Positions 47,896 through 56,406 of a DNA stretch of 64,000 nt are shown here, in pieces. A model generated the notes under the pieces. It made no database searches, was not told where the DNA came from, and saw only the letters and a list, made by a program, of their open reading frames with translations. A program made the position numbers and the translations under genes. The DNA lies in NCBI RefSeq assembly GCF_004153685.1, contig NZ_SDQD01000003.1, positions 310,001-374,000 of the forward strand. The letters are read 5' to 3'. Origin of the DNA: Pollutimonas harenae. Lineage in GTDB: Bacteria > Pseudomonadota > Gammaproteobacteria > Burkholderiales > Burkholderiaceae_B. Each line of letters opens with the position of its first letter. Position 1 is the first letter of the stretch.

Positions 47896-48705
47896 CTAAG
47901 CTCGTTTCTGTTGGGCATAGCCCTTTAACACTTCGTCGCGCAGGACACTCCAGATAGCCTGGTGCAGATCGATAAAACGTGGATTGGTACGCACCTCGGC
48001 CACATCACGCGGCCTGGGTATATCGATGGTGAACTCGCCTATGGGATGCGTAGCCGGCCCGGCCGACAGCACCACCACCCTGTCGCTCATGGCGATGGCT
48101 TCATCGAGGTCGTGGGTAATGAACAGCACAGCTTTGCGCTTGGCCATCCATAAATCCAGCACTTCGTTTTCCATGAGCTGGCGCGTCTGGATATCAAGCG
48201 CCGAAAACGGCTCATCCATCAGGATGATGTCCGGGTCGCGTATCAGCGTTTGTGCCAGCATGGCTCGTTTGCGCATACCTCCGGACATTTGATGGGGATA
48301 ACGGTTTTCGAAACCGCCCAGCCCTACTCGCTTGAGCCAGTCCAGCCCCTGGGCACGCGCCTGGTCGGCCGGTACGCCAGCGAACTCGAGCCCAGCCGTC
48401 ACGTTGGACAGAGCGCTCCGCCAAGGCATGAGCGCCTCACCCTGGAACATGTAGCCGGCACGGTGATTGACCCCCTTGAGTGTTTCACCAAACACCTTGA
48501 CCTGGCCTGACGAGGGGCTCAACAAGCCGGCCCCCACGTTAAGCAAGGTGGATTTCCCACAACCTGTGGGCCCCACCACTGACACAAACTCCCCGGGAGC
48601 AATGGCAATGGTGGCTTCTTTGACAGCGGTATAGCTTTTACCCGCGCCCTCGTTGGACGCGAAGGTGCAGGTAATATTGTCCAGCAGTAGTGCAGCTTCA
48701 GGCAT
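47896..48705 (-). CDS. ABC transporter ATP-binding protein (SsuB/TauB-like)
   Basis: A 269-residue ATPase. The ATG at 48705 (MPEAALLLDNITCTF) is preferred to a longer frame, because it shares eight bases with the stop of the binding-protein gene. Walker A GPTGCGKST, signature MSGGMRKRAMLAQTL and Walker B IILMDEPFSALD are present, with HDLDEAIAMSDR after it. It would energise import with the SsuC-like permease. Confidence 0.92.
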   Translation of the reverse strand: MPEAALLLDNITCTFASNEGAGKSYTAVKEATIAIAPGEFVSVVGPTGCGKSTLLNVGAGLLSPSSGQVKVFGETLKGVNHRAGYMFQGEALMPWRSALSNVTAGLEFAGVPADQARAQGLDWLKRVGLGGFENRYPHQMSGGMRKRAMLAQTLIRDPDIILMDEPFSALDIQTRQLMENEVLDLWMAKRKAVLFITHDLDEAIAMSDRVVVLSAGPATHPIGEFTIDIPRPRDVAEVRTNPRFIDLHQAIWSVLRDEVLKGYAQQKRA

Positions 48706-49738
48706 TGGCGTATTTTTGCTTTGCTTTGGCAACGAAATCGTTGGTCCAGATTTTTGAAATGTCGATCTTGTCGGTAGGGAAATTGGGTACAAACGCCGCC
48801 AGTGCCTTCAATGCGGTCTCAGGGCCGTCCTCAGCCACCGTGCCATCGGGTGACAAGGCTTCTTTATTGCCTTTGAGTGCCAACTTATAGAGCTCGGGGT
48901 CACCCAGCAAGTAGCCTTCTGGCACCACTTTCGCGATTTCATCAGCCGTAACTTTTTGTATCCATTGGTCGGCACGGAAGATGGCGTTGGCCAGAGCCTG
49001 GGTCGTATTGGGGTTTGCGTCGATGAATTCCTGCGAGGTATACAGGCAGCCCGATGGCATATTGCCACCAAAAATCTGATGGGTGTCTTTCAGGGTACGC
49101 GTATCGGCAATGATCTTGATGGCATTTTCTTTGAGCAAGGTGCTGATGACCGGGTCCAGGTTAGCTATGGCGTCGATCTGGCCAGTGCGCATGGCCGTGA
49201 TGGCGCCTGCACCCGCGCCCACGCCCACGAAAGAAACATCGCTGGGCTTGAGGCCGTGCTGGGACAGGAAAAAACTGGCCATCATGTTGGTGGATGAACC
49301 CGGAGCGGTCACACCGATTTTCTTGCCCTTGAGGTCGGCAGGCGATTTGTAATCGGGCATGGTCTTGGTAGACACGGCCAGCACAATCATGGGTGCCCGG
49401 CCTTGCTGGGCAAAGGCGCGATACATCTGGCCCTTGGACTGCAAGTTGATGGTGTGCTCAAAGGCGCCCGATACTACGTCGGCACTGCCACCCACAACCG
49501 CTTGCAGAGCCTTGGAGCCACCGGCAAAATCCACGACCTTGGCATCCAGCCCTTCATCCTTGAAATAGCCATTGAGGTTTGCAATGGACAAGGGGAGGTA
49601 ATAAATAAGTGCCTGGCCACCAACGGCAATAGAAACTTCTTTCTTTTCGAGCTCCTGGGCACGCACGATACCGGGGGCAACGGTTACGGCACCGGCAACA
49701 CCAGCCAGCTTGAGCAGTTCACGACGGGATATGGACAT
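48698..49738 (-). CDS. Tat-exported ABC substrate-binding protein (SsuA/NMT1-like)
   Basis: A 346-residue periplasmic protein. The ATG at 49738 has AGGAGACC just upstream; the longer frame is not needed. The N-terminus MSISRRELLKLAGVAG is a twin-arginine signal, ending near GIVRAQE. The mature protein holds GGQALIYYLPLSIANLNGYF and VDFAGGSKALQAVVGGSADV, the signature of the NMT1/THI5-like SsuA family. The substrate is unknown: sulfonates, taurine, pyrimidines and aromatics all use this family. Confidence 0.9.
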   Translation of the reverse strand: MSISRRELLKLAGVAGAVTVAPGIVRAQELEKKEVSIAVGGQALIYYLPLSIANLNGYFKDEGLDAKVVDFAGGSKALQAVVGGSADVVSGAFEHTINLQSKGQMYRAFAQQGRAPMIVLAVSTKTMPDYKSPADLKGKKIGVTAPGSSTNMMASFFLSQHGLKPSDVSFVGVGAGAGAITAMRTGQIDAIANLDPVISTLLKENAIKIIADTRTLKDTHQIFGGNMPSGCLYTSQEFIDANPNTTQALANAIFRADQWIQKVTADEIAKVVPEGYLLGDPELYKLALKGNKEALSPDGTVAEDGPETALKALAAFVPNFPTDKIDISKIWTNDFVAKAKQKYANA

Positions 49739-49836
49739 GAAGGTCTCCTGATGAATATCAATTTTCCGCAATATTACCCGAGAAACCCGCTCTGGCTTAT
49801 CGGGATTTGTCCCACAGGCCGCTCTGGCCAAGGGCC

Positions 49837-50445
49837 TCAGGTGTGGCGTCTTTCCATCAGGGCCCATGCAATGGTGCCGGCATCAACGTACTCGAGCTCA
49901 CTGCCGGCTGGCACGCCCCGGGCCAGCCTCGAAACCGTCAATCCGCGAGCTCGCAGCAACTCGGAAAGGTAATGCGCCGTGGTTTCGCCTTCAGCTGTGA
50001 AGTTGGTAGCCAGAATGACTTCCTGCACGACACCATCGCTGACCCGTTGAATAAGGCGGTCGAACTGCAGCGCTTGCGGACCCACGCCCTCGAGCGGAGT
50101 CAACCTTCCCATCAACACGTAATACAGGCCACGATAGCCGTGACTGGACTCGATCATGTTTTGATCGGCAGGCGTTTCGACAATACACAGCAGAGAAGGA
50201 TCTCGCTTTGGATTGGCGCAAGTGGCGCAGACCTCTTCCTCGGCAAAGCCATTGCAGCGGGTACAGTGACGCAACCCCTGCACCGCCGAAGCCAAGGCGC
50301 GACTTAGCTGGTCGGCACCGCTGATGTCATACTGAAGCAGATGGTAGGCCATGCGGCGGGCCGAACGCACACCGACGCCGGGCAAGCGGCGCAACGCTTC
50401 AATAAGACTGGTGAGCGGCTCCGGCTCGGGCAGCGGCGATTCCAT
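49837..50445 (-). CDS. recR: Recombination mediator RecR
   Basis: A 202-residue protein that helps RecF and RecO load RecA at gaps. The helix-hairpin-helix ([20 protein letters not shown]), the zinc motif [19 protein letters not shown] and the Toprim domain ([14 protein letters not shown]) are all in place. The ATG shares one base with the ybaB stop (TGATG), showing coupling. The order dnaX-ybaB-recR is widely conserved. Confidence 0.97.
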   Translation of the reverse strand: MESPLPEPEPLTSLIEALRRLPGVGVRSARRMAYHLLQYDISGADQLSRALASAVQGLRHCTRCNGFAEEEVCATCANPKRDPSLLCIVETPADQNMIESSHGYRGLYYVLMGRLTPLEGVGPQALQFDRLIQRVSDGVVQEVILATNFTAEGETTAHYLSELLRARGLTVSRLARGVPAGSELEYVDAGTIAWALMERRHT

Positions 50446-50771
50446 CAGAACGGTAGCTTCATTCCGGGAGGCATGGGCATGCCAGCCGTGACAGCGGACA
50501 TTTTTTCTTGCGAAGTGGCTTCTGCCTTGCGCAGTGCGTCGTTGAAGGCGGCGGCAACCAGGTCTTCAAGCATGTCTTTATCGTCGGCCAACAGACTCGG
50601 ATCGATGGTCACACGCTTGACATCGTGCCTGCAGGTCATGGACACCTTGACCAGCCCGCCGCCCGAAGCACCGTCGACAACGATATCGGCAAGCGCTTCT
50701 TGTGCTTTCTTCATGTTTTCCTGCATTTGCTGCGCTTGGCGCATCAAACCGGCAATCTGACCTTTCATCAT
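50445..50771 (-). CDS. ybaB: Nucleoid-associated protein YbaB/EbfC
   Basis: A 108-residue dimeric DNA-binding protein. The N-terminus [25 protein letters not shown] is the YbaB helix, and the [30 protein letters not shown] core is standard. It lies between dnaX (33 bp gap) and recR (one-base overlap). Confidence 0.95.
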   Translation of the reverse strand: MMKGQIAGLMRQAQQMQENMKKAQEALADIVVDGASGGGLVKVSMTCRHDVKRVTIDPSLLADDKDMLEDLVAAAFNDALRKAEATSQEKMSAVTAGMPMPPGMKLPF

Positions 50772-50804
50772 GGTTGGGTTTTCCTGAACGTAAAAAATTA
50801 AGAA

Positions 50805-52793
50805 CTACGCCGCACGGGTTTGAGGTGTGGCGCTAATGGAGCCTGGCACGACTTTGGCGCCAAACTCAGAGATGAGTGTCTGGACGAAGGGATCGTTGGC
50901 CACTGCGTGCTCAGCCTCTTGCTGGCGAACAGCCTTCTGTGCCTGCTCGACCGCATGGGCTGTTTCGTCGCCCGTGCTGCCATATTCGATCTTTAGTCGA
51001 ATCACTGTACCGAAATGCTCGGACAAGACGGTTTGCAAACGCAATCTGCCGGCACTGTCTTCACGAGACAAAATAGCCACACGTAAAATCAGCTGCTCAC
51101 CCTCGACGCCCACCCATTCGCTTTGGCGGGCCAGCTCAGCGGCCCACCCTGTTACGGGCAGGACTGCCGCCAGGGCAGGCCATTCCTGGGCGGTCATGCT
51201 TTTGAGTCGCGGCGCCCTGGTTTTTTTACGGCCACCTGCGAGCGCCGCAGGCACGGCGTCGTCAGACACGAAATCATCGGGTGCCATGTCATCGAGCACA
51301 TAGGATGCCTCCTGAAAATCATCTGGCGGGCCATCGAAATCAGCGGTGTCCATGCCGACCGGCTCGTAGTGCGCCTCATCGACGGCATGAGACTGCATGG
51401 TTTCAAAGCCCTCGGGCTCGACAGCCCGTTCAGCAGACAATGACTCTGGATTCGAACTCGGCTCGGACTCTTTTGGCGCGTCCTCCCAGGCGGGGACATC
51501 ACTGGCATCTTGGCTGCCAGGCAGACTAGGGGCCATTGATGCCGGTGACGGCTCTACGGTGGGCTCCGCAGCCTTGTGTATGTTTTGTGCAGGCGCCGGG
51601 ACGGCCGGCCGTGATGTTGGCTGGGCTACCGAAGCAGGCTTGGGCTTGCTGTCGGGAGTGGCGGTATCAGCCACACCGCCGGGCGGCGGCTCCGCAGGCG
51701 GCGTGGTGTCAGGTGGAACCAGCGCCAGCATGCGCAGGCAAGCCATGACAAAACCGGCGTATTCGTCAGGCGCCAGCGACAACTCGCTGCGGCTGTGCAC
51801 AGCAACGGAATAGAAAAGCTGGGTTTGGTCAGGGTGTAGTGCTGCGCCCAACTGGGCGATGTCGTCAGCCAAAGGATCATCGGCAGGAATGGTGCCTGGG
51901 ATACGCTGCTGGATGGCAACACGTGACAACAATACGGCCAGATCGGCCAATGCACCAGAATAAGACAGGCCGCGTGTGGCGAGCTCGTCGGCTACGCTCA
52001 GTACCTGCGCGGCGCTACCCGCGGCCAATGCACGGAGCAACGTGACCAGATGCTGCTGGTCTATTGTGCCCAGCATGCCCTGAACCGCCTCACTGGTGAG
52101 ATTGCCGGCGCTATAGGCGATGGCCTGGTCGGTCAGTGACAAGGCATCTCGCATCGAGCCTGACGCCGCCTGCGCAAGCAAACGCAAGGCGGGAGTTTCG
52201 TACTGCATGCTCTCCTGGCCAAGAACTTCCTGTAAATGCGCCACAATGGACTCTGCCGTCATCTGCTTCAGATTGAACTGCAGACAGCGCGACAGGACGG
52301 TGACAGGAATTTTTTGAGGGTCAGTCGTGGCCAGGATGAACTTCACGTGCGGCGGCGGCTCTTCCAGCGTTTTCAGCATGGCATTGAAAGCATGGCCGGT
52401 CAGCATATGGACTTCGTCGATCATGTAGACCTTGAAGCGGCCGCTACTGGGCGCGTATACGGCCTGCTCGAGCAACTGCGTCATTTCGTCAACACCGCGA
52501 TTGGACGCTGCGTCGAGCTCAACGTAATCGACAAAACGGCCGGCGTCGATTTCGGTGCAAGCCTGGCAATGCCCACAAGGTGTGGCGGTAATGCCTGCTT
52601 CGCAATTGAGCGACTTGGCCAGAATACGCGATAAGGTTGTTTTGCCCACCCCGCGAGTACCCGTAAACAGCCACGCGTGATGCAGGCGCTGGGTGGATAG
52701 TGCGTGTGTAAGCGCACGAACCACGTGATCCTGGCCGATTAGAGTCTCAAACGAACGTGGTCGCCATTTACGCGCCAGTACCAGATAAGTCAT
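50805..52793 (-). CDS. dnaX: DNA polymerase III subunit gamma/tau
   Basis: A 662-residue clamp-loader subunit that links the polymerase cores and the helicase. Walker A GTRGVGKTT near residue 45, the zinc cluster CGHCQAC with its upstream Cys, Walker B YMIDEVHML and the SRC arginine finger TVLSRCLQF are present. The linker at about 375-520 is Pro/Ala/Glu-rich. A run of seven A codon bases (51227-51221) near residue 522, in CGT AAA AAA ACC, could allow slippage: the -1 frame ends after about 30 codons. No classical A AAA AAG site exists. The C-terminal tau domain V is intact. Confidence 0.95.
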   Translation of the reverse strand: MTYLVLARKWRPRSFETLIGQDHVVRALTHALSTQRLHHAWLFTGTRGVGKTTLSRILAKSLNCEAGITATPCGHCQACTEIDAGRFVDYVELDAASNRGVDEMTQLLEQAVYAPSSGRFKVYMIDEVHMLTGHAFNAMLKTLEEPPPHVKFILATTDPQKIPVTVLSRCLQFNLKQMTAESIVAHLQEVLGQESMQYETPALRLLAQAASGSMRDALSLTDQAIAYSAGNLTSEAVQGMLGTIDQQHLVTLLRALAAGSAAQVLSVADELATRGLSYSGALADLAVLLSRVAIQQRIPGTIPADDPLADDIAQLGAALHPDQTQLFYSVAVHSRSELSLAPDEYAGFVMACLRMLALVPPDTTPPAEPPPGGVADTATPDSKPKPASVAQPTSRPAVPAPAQNIHKAAEPTVEPSPASMAPSLPGSQDASDVPAWEDAPKESEPSSNPESLSAERAVEPEGFETMQSHAVDEAHYEPVGMDTADFDGPPDDFQEASYVLDDMAPDDFVSDDAVPAALAGGRKKTRAPRLKSMTAQEWPALAAVLPVTGWAAELARQSEWVGVEGEQLILRVAILSREDSAGRLRLQTVLSEHFGTVIRLKIEYGSTGDETAHAVEQAQKAVRQQEAEHAVANDPFVQTLISEFGAKVVPGSISATPQTRAA

Positions 52794-52893
52794 GCAGGGA
52801 GCTTAAAGCAGAAGCGATCGAATCGATAAACGAAAAGTGTACCGGATTCGATGCAGCTTGGGGTATTTGGGGGAATATAGGACGGAAATGAAG

Positions 52894-52988
52894 GGCGAGC
52901 CTGACTTCGGCACTGATCCTGAGCGACTATGGCTGCTTCGTTCCCGACCTGACCAGTTTCACCGCCGGACCATGCGAAGGGGCCCGCC
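52894..52988 (-). ncRNA. ffs: 4.5S SRP RNA (small bacterial type)
   Basis: On the minus strand the loop GGTCAGGTCGGGAACGAAGC matches the conserved SRP RNA apex that binds Ffh. The end stem GGCGGGCC (52988-52981) pairs with GGCTCGCC (52901-52894). It gives a single long hairpin of about 95 nt, the usual small form without an Alu domain. A TAAACT box about seven bases before the 5' end fits a -10. The gene lies between dnaX and the AddA-like gene. Exact ends may differ by a few bases. Confidence 0.92.
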
Positions 52989-53052
52989 ACGTAGAAGTTT
53001 AACAGGACTTGCACGCTTGTGCCGTCAGCTGGGACCAGCCATGTCATTCTGA

Positions 53053-56000
53053 CTATCCTGCATCGTGGACCTCGGCCTGTATTGCGTACTCTATCCAGAT
53101 ATCGGCACGGGGAAAATACAGAGCCCCTCGCGCCGGACGGCCATCGAGGGCACTGACATGGGCACAGTAACGCTCAATCTGGTCGCGATAACGTTCGCGC
53201 ATGCGCGCCGCAAACGCATCGGGGGTTTCACCTTCTTGGGGCGCTCCGGTCTTGTAGTCCACTACCAGCCAATCGTGCTCCTGAGAGATGGCCAAGTCAA
53301 TGACAGAGACCCGTCCGCTCAGGTCCAGCAACGACCACTCCCGATGTGCCCGGGCCACACCCAGCAGCCAGGCGCCTTTTTCGCTTTCGACCGTAGCCAC
53401 CAGTGTGTCGCACAATACCTGTACGGCGCCATCCAGCGCAGCGGCATCCAGGCCGGCCCGCGCCAGTTGCTTGCGGAAAATCGGCATGCTTGCATGAATC
53501 CGATGGGCCGGCCAGACCGCCATGCCCTCTTTACCCAGCCTTTCGAGCCAGGCATGAGCGACCGTACCGATCAGGCTCTCGTTGCCGGACTCGGGCCGCC
53601 ACTGCCAGGATGTGCCCGGTTCACCCGTCGCGGTGACAGCCTGGGTCGGAGGCAGACTGCCTGGCGCCCTACGCACCAGCAGGCGTCCGCCATGCATCGC
53701 TGGAGCTTGGTCAGCATCGTCGCTGCCCAGATCAGACGCCTCGGGGGCAACGGGCGTCTTGATATGCTCCCACAACCGCCCCAACAATGAACTGGCCGCT
53801 GGAGGCTTGATCTGCATCTGTTCATCCAGACCCACAACGCCTATCAGGTGCAACTGTTGTCTTGCCCGTGTCAGGGCGACATATAAAAGCCGGTCGGTTT
53901 CATAAGCAGCACGCTTTTTTTCACGCTCTGCCAGATAAACGGACACTGGATCCTGTTCGTCGGATGCCTTGTGCTTGATGGGCCCCAGCAGCAACTGCCC
54001 GCCCCCCATTTCAAAACGCATCAGCGGCGCTGTATCGGCCCGCGGCCGCTTATGCAGGCCTGCCAGGATCACAGTTTCAAATTCCAGACCCTTGGACTTG
54101 TGTATGGTCATGACCTCGACAGCACGGCCACTGCTACTGGGCGCAGCATAAAGCTTGGCCAGTCTGTCTTCCAGCGTTACCGGGTTCAAGCCACCATAGG
54201 GGGCCAATTCTTCGATCAGGCGCAACAGTCGTTCGGCATCGGCCTGGTCGCTGACGCTATGGTAGATATCGGACCCGCCCAAGGCTTGCCAACGGGTTTC
54301 GAGCCAGGCAGCAAAAGGCATGGTGCCCGAAGCGTTGCCCGTATCCAGCAATATGCTTGCAGCGTGACGCAAGCGGCGTGCTTCACTTTCTTCCAGACCA
54401 GCATGGCCTACCTCGTCGCGCGCCTGCCAGGCAGTCAGCAAGGCCGGTACGGTGGTTGTGAGATCAGCACCGAACACGGCGTGCAGACTGTTCAGTGTCA
54501 AGCCGCAAAGCGGCGAACGCAAGACCGACAGCCATGCCAGCCGGTCACCGTCATGCGACAAGGCTCGTGCGAGCTGGGCCAGATCGATCACCACCTGCCG
54601 CGATTGCAAGGACACCAGCTCTACCGCGCGGCATGGAATATTTTGCTGCGCCAGGCGGTGCACAATGCCGTCAAGATGAGCGCGCGCCCTGACCAGAATG
54701 GCTACGGGATGTTCGCTTTCCGGATACTTCTGCAAAGCCTCTTTGGCCAGCTGTATGGCAATCGATTCGGCCACCAGCACAGAATCAGTAGCATCATCAG
54801 CGCCATCTTTGTGCAGCCAGACCGGGTGATATTCGGCACTGACACCATCGATGCCGTCATTGAAAGGAATTGATGGGGTGTAAGTGATCGCCCCCAGGCT
54901 ACCGTGGTTTTCCTTGGGAAAAACAGGACCACAGGTCGTGTTGACCCATTCGACCAGGTTGGCCTGCGAGCGAAAATTATCGGTAAGCTCAAGCGCAGTC
55001 AAGGAAATACCTCCAAGGCCTTGTTCCTTGACACTCAGGAAGCAACCCACGTCAGCCTTGCGAAAGCGATAAATGGACTGCATTGGGTCACCCACCAGGA
55101 ACAAGGTCCGTCCATCGCCCGGTTGCCAGCCTGATGTCAACCGTTCGAGTAAATCAATCTGTGATTGACTGGTGTCCTGGAACTCATCGATCAAAATATG
55201 CCGGATGGTCGTATCCAGAGCAAGCAGCAAGTCGGTGGGCTCGTCGGGATGACCCAAGGCCTGCACGGCACGTTGCGATATCTCGGTGAAGTCGACCTCG
55301 GCCGTTTCAGTAAAACGCAGATTCAGTTGGGCAGCGGCCAGCCACAAGACTTCGATCAGCAAGCGCAAGACATCGTGCTGCTCATCGGTATAGCCTTCGC
55401 GCGGCGCCAGACGTATGCCCGCCAGCAGGGCCACCCAGGCCTCGGCTTCGGACGCGGCATTCAGCCAGCGCAGAAAATCATCTTTGTGAGGCGACTTGGC
55501 CTCGAAGCCTTCTTTGATGGTGACTCGACGCCGTAGTGTGTTTTTTCCGGTCAGGAGCAGGTTGGCCAGCGCCTGCCACTGCGGCAGACTGGATATATCA
55601 TCGCCCAACGGTTCGCCCTGCCAATACTGCAATGCGCCAAGACCCAAAGTATCCTGACCGGCGGCAAGCACATTGGCCGCCGTGGATACCGGGGATGCCA
55701 GTGCTTGCGCCCAGCCTATCGGCATGGCACGGGCCAGCGCCGCCAGGTCGGCCTCAATGGCGCTATTGAGGTTCTCAAGCAATACATCAATGTCGGCCCG
55801 CTGACCAAGCAGAGGCAGCCACTGATCCCTGCTGGCCAGCATGTCTGCCAGCAGGCCCTGCGCTGCCCGGATATCAACGTCCATATGCGCAATCAGGCCT
55901 GATACGGCTGCGTTTTCATCAGCCATGGCCAAAGTTGCCTGCGCTGCAGCCTCGTAGTGCTCACGGGCATTGTCGGTAATGGAGGGTACACCCCCCAGGG

Positions 56001-56406
56001 AGCTGAGCCAGGGCATGGCGCGTACCAGCCAAGTGCAGAACGAATCTATGGTGCGAATACTGAGCCGCGCGGGGTACTCCAGCAAGTCCCAGCCCAGCTC
56101 CTGATCACGCTTGAGCACGGCCCTGGCCAGTTGCCAGCCGCGCAGCTTGTAGGGCTCATCGGGTTGCGCATCCTGCCCCGCCTTGAGTTTAGCCAGAACA
56201 CGGGCGTGCATTTCCGATGCTGCTTTCCGGGTAAACGTGATGGCCACCATTTCCTCGGGCCGGTTCACCGTGGCCAGTAAGGCCAGTATTCGATCGGTCA
56301 GCAGCTCGGTTTTCCCCGAGCCGGCGGGCGCCTGAATGAGGAAGGACCGCGTCGGATCGATGGCCTCGGCGCGTACTGCGCTATCACTGGGTTGTTTAAT
56401 CGACAC
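53053..56406 (-). CDS. addA: AddA-like UvrD-family helicase-nuclease
   Basis: A 1117-residue protein. Helicase motifs: LIQAPAGSGKTELLTDRIL (Walker A) near residue 28, ITFTRKAASEMHARV (Ia), LIDEFQDTSQSQ (II), VGDPMQSIYRFR (III), ELTDNFRSQANLV (IV), VMTIHKSKGLEFE (V) and YVALTRARQQLHLIG (VI). A C-terminal PD-(D/E)XK nuclease is marked by VIDLAISQEHDWLVVDYKTG. This is the AddA half of an AddAB double-strand-break repair complex, as found in betaproteobacteria in place of RecBCD. The start is GTG, and it overlaps the AddB-like stop by 11 bp. Confidence 0.9.
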   Translation of the reverse strand: MSIKQPSDSAVRAEAIDPTRSFLIQAPAGSGKTELLTDRILALLATVNRPEEMVAITFTRKAASEMHARVLAKLKAGQDAQPDEPYKLRGWQLARAVLKRDQELGWDLLEYPARLSIRTIDSFCTWLVRAMPWLSSLGGVPSITDNAREHYEAAAQATLAMADENAAVSGLIAHMDVDIRAAQGLLADMLASRDQWLPLLGQRADIDVLLENLNSAIEADLAALARAMPIGWAQALASPVSTAANVLAAGQDTLGLGALQYWQGEPLGDDISSLPQWQALANLLLTGKNTLRRRVTIKEGFEAKSPHKDDFLRWLNAASEAEAWVALLAGIRLAPREGYTDEQHDVLRLLIEVLWLAAAQLNLRFTETAEVDFTEISQRAVQALGHPDEPTDLLLALDTTIRHILIDEFQDTSQSQIDLLERLTSGWQPGDGRTLFLVGDPMQSIYRFRKADVGCFLSVKEQGLGGISLTALELTDNFRSQANLVEWVNTTCGPVFPKENHGSLGAITYTPSIPFNDGIDGVSAEYHPVWLHKDGADDATDSVLVAESIAIQLAKEALQKYPESEHPVAILVRARAHLDGIVHRLAQQNIPCRAVELVSLQSRQVVIDLAQLARALSHDGDRLAWLSVLRSPLCGLTLNSLHAVFGADLTTTVPALLTAWQARDEVGHAGLEESEARRLRHAASILLDTGNASGTMPFAAWLETRWQALGGSDIYHSVSDQADAERLLRLIEELAPYGGLNPVTLEDRLAKLYAAPSSSGRAVEVMTIHKSKGLEFETVILAGLHKRPRADTAPLMRFEMGGGQLLLGPIKHKASDEQDPVSVYLAEREKKRAAYETDRLLYVALTRARQQLHLIGVVGLDEQMQIKPPAASSLLGRLWEHIKTPVAPEASDLGSDDADQAPAMHGGRLLVRRAPGSLPPTQAVTATGEPGTSWQWRPESGNESLIGTVAHAWLERLGKEGMAVWPAHRIHASMPIFRKQLARAGLDAAALDGAVQVLCDTLVATVESEKGAWLLGVARAHREWSLLDLSGRVSVIDLAISQEHDWLVVDYKTGAPQEGETPDAFAARMRERYRDQIERYCAHVSALDGRPARGALYFPRADIWIEYAIQAEVHDAG

